This document shows, one piece after another, positions 59,563 to 64,000 of a DNA stretch of 64,000 nucleotides. Within the stretch, counting starts at the first letter, position 1, and the number at the start of each line of letters is the position of its first letter. Position numbers and translations under genes: made by a program. This DNA is from Pedobacter sp. Leaf41. GTDB lineage: Bacteria; Bacteroidota; Bacteroidia; Sphingobacteriales; Sphingobacteriaceae. Below the pieces are notes generated by a model. It searched no databases. It had not been told where the DNA came from and worked only from the letters and a program-made list of their open reading frames with translations. The stretch covers positions 362,982-426,981 of the forward strand of contig NZ_LMLE01000006.1 of the NCBI RefSeq assembly GCF_001422545.1, written 5' to 3'.

Positions 59563-60546
59563 CTATTGCTTTTCGGAAAAGAAACCCCTTGCCTTTAGAA
59601 CGGTTTTTTTCTTAATTTCAAAAAGTTCTTCTGCATAGGCACCCATTATTGGCTCTACACAGTTTCCCTCTATCTTAAAATATGGAGAGGTAAAAGTCAT
59701 ATTGTGGTAAACGCCGTCTATTATTTTATCAAAGTTTAGTGTTCCGAACGGGATTTTTTCTATTTGCACTCTGGAGGTATCAGAACTGTTGAAGCGTCTT
59801 GGGTCGCCGGGACTTGCCCACCTTCCGTTTGTGGTGGGATAGACATCAAAATATTGGTATTTCTCATGAAACAGCTTGCCACAATACTTCGAGACAAAAA
59901 GCAGTACGTATTTATGATGGGAGAACGCTGGCACTCCGTAATGATCATAGGCAGTAAATTTTATGGAATCCCCTTTAAAATCACCATAGAGGTTTTTGAT
60001 GATTTTGTACGATGCGTCGAATTTTGAATCCATGGAAAACCTGTCGCAATACAGAGTGTCTCTTGCATAATTAACAGAAATTTTTTCAGCAATAAAAACG
60101 TAGAGTTTTTCGGCTGGCTGATCACAGTTTTGATATGGCAGGCATGGCTGTTTTAGTAAAGTAATTTCGACGGAGTCCTTCCTTATCAAGTCCGATACCG
60201 CATGTCTTTGAGTAATATGTTGATAGGATTTAAAGATGAGAGAATCCTTGAGATCCGCTGTTATTGAAAAGCGGTGCATCGTATTTGGCCTAGCAATATA
60301 AACAGTATCCTGAGATAATTTTAAAAACTCTTTATAATGCTCTGAAAACTTTGCTCCTTCACCAGGCTCCGGCGAGGCGAGATATGCTTTTGAAAACTTT
60401 TGGAGGGTATCATTTAAAATGATTTGACCAAAAGACATGGACTGAACACTTGATTCCTTTAATCTACCAGAGATTTGTACCCTTTGTGCAGCGGCAAAAA
60501 GAGATACCAAAGATAAGTAAATCAATAACGTACATCTGGTAATCAT
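59563..60546 (-). CDS. Unknown secreted protein
   Basis: 327 residues with a signal peptide (1-21), then a mostly beta body with cysteines in KQPCLPYQNCDQ, RDTLYCDRF and SKYCGKLF. No recognised domain. The gene stands alone, converging on the serine hydrolase at 59346 (216-bp gap with no gene). It may be a Bacteroidota lineage-specific envelope protein. Confidence 0.6.
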   Translation of the reverse strand: MITRCTLLIYLSLVSLFAAAQRVQISGRLKESSVQSMSFGQIILNDTLQKFSKAYLASPEPGEGAKFSEHYKEFLKLSQDTVYIARPNTMHRFSITADLKDSLIFKSYQHITQRHAVSDLIRKDSVEITLLKQPCLPYQNCDQPAEKLYVFIAEKISVNYARDTLYCDRFSMDSKFDASYKIIKNLYGDFKGDSIKFTAYDHYGVPAFSHHKYVLLFVSKYCGKLFHEKYQYFDVYPTTNGRWASPGDPRRFNSSDTSRVQIEKIPFGTLNFDKIIDGVYHNMTFTSPYFKIEGNCVEPIMGAYAEELFEIKKKTVLKARGFFSEKQ

Positions 60547-61017
60547 ATTTATAAAACTTTGTTAATGGTTTATACTCCTGTATAGATGCTGTAAGTGTCG
60601 ATTTTACATAAAATCTAACACAAAAATCTGATGTCAATCATAATAAAATATAAAAAACGCAAATATTATTATTTATAGAAATTCTTTCCTAATTGTCACT
60701 CAAAATTCGCTATAACTTATAAACATGAGAAACTTCTTTAATTTGCGTCCGTTTCGTTCTTGACTTTCACAATATCTTCCTTTTTTGAGACTAAATTTAC
60801 GCTATAGATTTTTTGGCTTATCACAAATCTACCATTTTTTGATAGAAATTGAGATGAGTATTTGATAAACAGTTATAGAATTATTATGTCTTTTCTAGCA
60901 GGCCAGCGATGAAGTAAAGTCTACAGATGTTTCCTTTCAACCATCAAGAAAATGGAAGAATATAAGTTATCCTATGAGAGATTTTTAGCTATATTGTAAT
61001 CACTTACATTTATTGAA
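60547..61017. other. Intergenic region without a gene
   Basis: 471 AT-rich bp between divergent genes. A 12-codon frame (MRNFFNLRPFRS, about 60725) is the only peptide noticed and is not supported. No RNA structure recognised. Confidence 0.4.
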
Positions 61018-62214
61018 ATGAAAAACGACAAAACATCACAAAACTACACGTTAAACAGACGTAATTTTGTTACTGGAATTATCCCGGTGATAGCTGGTGC
61101 GACAATACCATCCTGGGCTTCCGCGAAGGAGATTCAACAAACCAGTCAAGACAGTGAATTTCCAGGACTTATTACGCGAGAGAAAAAGCCATTAAATATG
61201 GAGTTTCCATTTCCTACGTTAAAAAACAGGATTACTCCAAATAACCAGTTCTTCATCAGGAGTCATTTTAACATCCCCAATATTGATGCTGCAAATTGGG
61301 AATTAGAGATTGGCGGCAACACCAATCAGGTCATAAAGATCAATCTGAGCGAACTTAAAAAGCTTCCTGCAAAAAAGGTAATGGCTACTATAGAATGTGC
61401 CGGAAACGGACGTGCTAACCTCGCCCCAAAAGTGAAGGGTTTAGGATGGGAACAAGGTGGGATCAGCAATGCTGAATGGACAGGAGTACCTTTATCCGTA
61501 TTGTTAAAAAAGGCTGGGATAAAGGTGGGTACGGTAGACATTATTTTGGAAGGGAATGATGAGGGGATGATTACAGAAGAGCCGAAATCACCAGGGAAAA
61601 TCAAATTCGCCCGGAGCATTCCTTTAAAAACAGCAATGCAGGATCACATCATCATCGCCTATGAAATGAATGGAAAACCATTGAGTGCTGAACATGGTTT
61701 CCCGGCAAGGGCAATTATTCCAGGATGGTATGGTATGGCATCTGTGAAATGGCTGATGAAAATTACTGCATCTGAAAAGCCGTTTGATGGCTATTGGCAG
61801 ACGATTGAATATGCTTACTGGAAGCGTGTTGAAGGACTACCTACCTTGACGCCCGTAACCACTACATTGGTTAAGTCTGAAATATCAAGGCCGGTATTGT
61901 TTGAAGCGGTGCCGGCTGGAAAACCTTATCAAGTAAGGGGTGCAGGATGGTCAGGTGATAGTAACCTATCGAAAGTAGAAATAAGCACGGATAAAGGCAA
62001 TTCATGGCAACCAGCAAAATTAATTGGTCCTGCTATCCGTTTCGCCTGGCGGCTATTTGAATTTGAATGGGTGGTTCCTGCTAAGACTGGAAGATATAGT
62101 TTAATGGCTAGAGCGACAGATCAAAATGGCAAAACGCAACCCATGGAGCATGATTTAGACAGAAGAACTTACATGGTTAATTTTATCTCGCCAATTGATG
62201 TAGATGTAATATAG
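61018..62214 (+). CDS. Tat-exported molybdopterin oxidoreductase, sulfite-oxidase family
   Basis: 398 residues. Tat signal with NRRNFVTG (Arg14-Arg15) and a hydrophobic stretch to ~35. The molybdopterin domain (~60-270) has the Mo-ligating Cys in ATIECAGNGR (Cys127), plus GLGWEQGGISNAEWTGVPL and GFPARAIIPGWYGMASVKW. The C-terminal Mo-co dimerisation domain (~285-390) follows. It oxidises sulfite or another oxo-acceptor substrate in the periplasm. No haem partner is adjacent. Confidence 0.92.
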   Translation: MKNDKTSQNYTLNRRNFVTGIIPVIAGATIPSWASAKEIQQTSQDSEFPGLITREKKPLNMEFPFPTLKNRITPNNQFFIRSHFNIPNIDAANWELEIGGNTNQVIKINLSELKKLPAKKVMATIECAGNGRANLAPKVKGLGWEQGGISNAEWTGVPLSVLLKKAGIKVGTVDIILEGNDEGMITEEPKSPGKIKFARSIPLKTAMQDHIIIAYEMNGKPLSAEHGFPARAIIPGWYGMASVKWLMKITASEKPFDGYWQTIEYAYWKRVEGLPTLTPVTTTLVKSEISRPVLFEAVPAGKPYQVRGAGWSGDSNLSKVEISTDKGNSWQPAKLIGPAIRFAWRLFEFEWVVPAKTGRYSLMARATDQNGKTQPMEHDLDRRTYMVNFISPIDVDVI

Positions 62215-62306
62215 CTCAATAAGAACAAATTTCAGGATCTTGCGGTTATCGCATAAGGCTTGTCTGGCATAAACAGTTTATCACATTTAATATTCTACAT
62301 CAAACC

Positions 62307-62903
62307 ATGATCAGATTCACGTCTATACTTTTACTATTTGCTAGTTTCTCTGCACGAGCACAACATGAACACATGCAAATGGCAACTAAAAAAAATATCT
62401 TCCTTGGGCAAATGGCCCATATGATGATGAAGATGGATGAAATATCAGCTACCACATCTGCAGACAGAGATTTCATACAAATGATGATCCCACATCACCA
62501 GGGTGCTATTGATATGGCAGAAGAAGAGATTAAGACCGGAAAAAATAAAGAAATGATTCAGCTGGCTAAAAGTATCAAAGCTGAGCAACAAACCCAGATT
62601 CAGCAAATGCAACTCCTGCTCAGCCATCCTGAAGGATTTATCGCTACAGGCAACCAACATCAAAACGCTAACCAGAAGATGATGAAAGTGATGATGGAAC
62701 AAATGCCTGAAGAAAAACAATTGACGGATACTGATCTGTCCTTTGCAAAAATAATGCTTCCTCACCATCAGGCTGCCATCGACATGGCTAAAGTTGAGTT
62801 GCGGTATGGAAAAAATAAAAATGTAAAAAGACTGGCCGAGAATATTATCTCAGATGAACAGATAGAAATCCAACAAATGAAGACATTTACAACCTCCCAT
62901 TAA
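62307..62903 (+). CDS. Secreted protein with two DUF305 repeats
   Basis: 198 residues with a signal peptide (1-18). Two ferritin-like DUF305 units, each with an M-x-PHHQ-x-AIDMA core: MMIPHHQGAIDMAEEE at ~68-84 and IMLPHHQAAIDMAKVE at ~149-165. The His/Met-rich pattern is typical of periplasmic metal-related DUF305 proteins. It lies 92 bp after the molybdoenzyme and 3 bp before the propeller protein. Confidence 0.9.
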   Translation: MIRFTSILLLFASFSARAQHEHMQMATKKNIFLGQMAHMMMKMDEISATTSADRDFIQMMIPHHQGAIDMAEEEIKTGKNKEMIQLAKSIKAEQQTQIQQMQLLLSHPEGFIATGNQHQNANQKMMKVMMEQMPEEKQLTDTDLSFAKIMLPHHQAAIDMAKVELRYGKNKNVKRLAENIISDEQIEIQQMKTFTTSH

Positions 62904-62906
62904 CAT

Positions 62907-64000
62907 ATGAAAAAGATATCCTTGTTTACGCTATTTATATCCAGTTTTGTCCTACAATCAAAAGCACAATCAATCTATGCCCAAGACAGGGTTTATACAG
63001 GCAATCAGATATCTAATACGGTTTCTGTCTTAGATCCCTCAACACAAACGCTATTAGGAAATATTGTTCTTGGTAAACCCCAACCTGATATCTTAAGTCC
63101 TCTATATAAGGGACAGGCCCTGGTTCATGGCCTGGGTTATTCCCCTAAAAAGCAATTACTAGCAGCGGTTTCCATTGGATCAAATTCAGTAACCTTTATT
63201 TCAACAGCAAAAAATAAAGTATTAAAAACTGTTTATATCGGACGTTCACCGCATGAGGCAACCTTTAACCCTTCAGGATCACAGGCATGGATATCGGTAA
63301 GAGGAGAATCGTATATCAGCGTAATTGATGCAAATAAACTGATTGAAATCAAGCAAATCCCAGTAGCCGACGGCCCGGGAATGGTTGCTTTTACTCCAGA
63401 TGGAAAATGGGCTTATATTTGTTCCAGCTTTACTGCAGAAGTGGATGTAGTGAATGCAACTTCTTATGCTATTGTAAAGCGTATTCCAGTAGTTAGTCCA
63501 TTTTCTCCAAATATATTCTGTAGTCCTGACGGGAAATGGATTGCATTGACACATAAGGATGTAGGGAAGATCACTGTCATCAGCACGGAGACAAATACTA
63601 TACATACAGTACTAAATACAGGTCCAATTACCAACCATGTCACTTTTACTTTAGTTAATAATTCACCTGTGATGCTGGCAACCATTGGCGGAGAAAACAG
63701 CTTAAAAGTATTTAGTGTTTCACAAGATTTCAAGCTTACTGATAGCATTGCGACAGGATCATTGCCACATGGCGTCTGGACTTCAGCAGATGGTAAATTT
63801 GCATATGTCGGATTAGAAAATGATGACCAGGTACAAGTGGTTGATCTGGTAAAAATGGCCGTTGTAAAAACCATTGCTATTGGACAATGTCCGCAAGCAT
63901 TGTTGTACGCCGCTAATGCCAGCCCTGCAAATGCCTCAAAAGAAAATTTAACCCCGCTTAATCTTGCAGACAAAAGTCAGGTGATTAAATTGATGAATAA
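62907..64000 (+). CDS. YncE/NHL-like beta-propeller protein, 3' end beyond the window
   Basis: Open from the ATG at 62907 to the window edge (364 codons and still open). Signal peptide 1-21, then repeated blades with the YncE pattern: NTVSVLDPSTQTLLGNIVLG, NSVTFISTAKNKVLKTVYIG, FNPSGSQAWISVRG, FTPDGKWAYICSS, TSADGKFAYVGLEND. Such proteins are periplasmic or surface scaffolds. It starts 3 bp after the DUF305 gene stop, so it is in the same operon. Confidence 0.9.
   Translation, partial: MKKISLFTLFISSFVLQSKAQSIYAQDRVYTGNQISNTVSVLDPSTQTLLGNIVLGKPQPDILSPLYKGQALVHGLGYSPKKQLLAAVSIGSNSVTFISTAKNKVLKTVYIGRSPHEATFNPSGSQAWISVRGESYISVIDANKLIEIKQIPVADGPGMVAFTPDGKWAYICSSFTAEVDVVNATSYAIVKRIPVVSPFSPNIFCSPDGKWIALTHKDVGKITVISTETNTIHTVLNTGPITNHVTFTLVNNSPVMLATIGGENSLKVFSVSQDFKLTDSIATGSLPHGVWTSADGKFAYVGLENDDQVQVVDLVKMAVVKTIAIGQCPQALLYAANASPANASKENLTPLNLADKSQVIKLMN

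Noticed and set aside
60725..60763. 12-codon leader peptide MRNFFNLRPFRS
   Set aside because: Too short to support and no attenuator-like structure follows.

Overview
The window looks like a chromosomal piece of a Bacteroidota bacterium, most likely a Pedobacter-like member of the Sphingobacteriaceae. Evidence: several SusC/SusD pairs, FecI-type sigma / FecR anti-sigma pairs, SPII lipoproteins with Cys-Lys-Lys after the lipobox, low G+C with AT-rich spacers, a TAnnTTTG-type promoter element, and many Bacteroidota-specific protein families. No rRNA, tRNA or CRISPR array was seen.

Region 1 (1-17107) is a beta-mannan utilisation locus: the end of a SusC, SusD, a surface lipoprotein, a lipoprotein GH26 mannanase, a GPH-type sugar:cation symporter, a GH130 mannosylglucose phosphorylase, a DUF5060/GH5-like hydrolase, a second GH26, a CE1-like esterase, an AraC regulator, a cellobiose 2-epimerase-type enzyme, a GH30 and a type-B carboxylesterase. 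The set spells out the known route mannan -> mannobiose -> mannosylglucose -> mannose-1-phosphate + glucose. Two members carry lesions: an in-frame TGA in the DUF5060/GH5-like gene and a one-base G-run frameshift in the esterase.

Region 2 (17108-20840) is a graveyard. It holds a ~245-bp direct repeat bracketing a small secreted protein with a C-terminal sorting-like tail, short TTGACCCC...GGGGTCAA elements, a broken SecB-like gene, other decayed fragments, and the 3' part of an IS3-family element ending in four 31-32-nt repeats.

Region 3 (21180-37597) is a regulated outer-membrane uptake locus: ECF sigma, FecR, STN-containing SusC, SusD, DUF4843 lipoprotein, PKD-like lipoprotein, TlpA-like thioredoxin, then a convergent M16 peptidase and a DsbD pair with tandem terminators.

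Region 4 (37775-44895) is amino-acid and sulfur metabolism: an Lrp/AsnC regulator divergent from serC-DUF1015-small membrane protein, facing a four-gene operon of cysteine desulfurase, TauE/SafE exporter, a metallo-beta-lactamase/double-rhodanese protein and a second Lrp/AsnC. The operon resembles a persulfide-detoxification route ending in sulfite export.

Region 5 (44900-51000) is again eroded: an arginase remnant, a stand-alone BlaI-like repressor with two dyads upstream, a sigma/FecR pair whose FecR tail is cut by an ISL3 transposase remnant (the expected receptor is absent), a third TTGACCCC element, a MarR-like tail, a frameshifted DUF5025-like lipoprotein and an outer-membrane protein tail.

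Region 6 (51000-64000) has a five-gene minus-strand operon (small His/Cys protein, ABC ATPase, TonB siderophore-type receptor, two DUF3526 ABC permeases), a serine hydrolase, an unknown secreted protein, and a plus-strand set of a Tat-exported molybdopterin oxidoreductase, a double-DUF305 protein and a YncE-like propeller that runs off the end.
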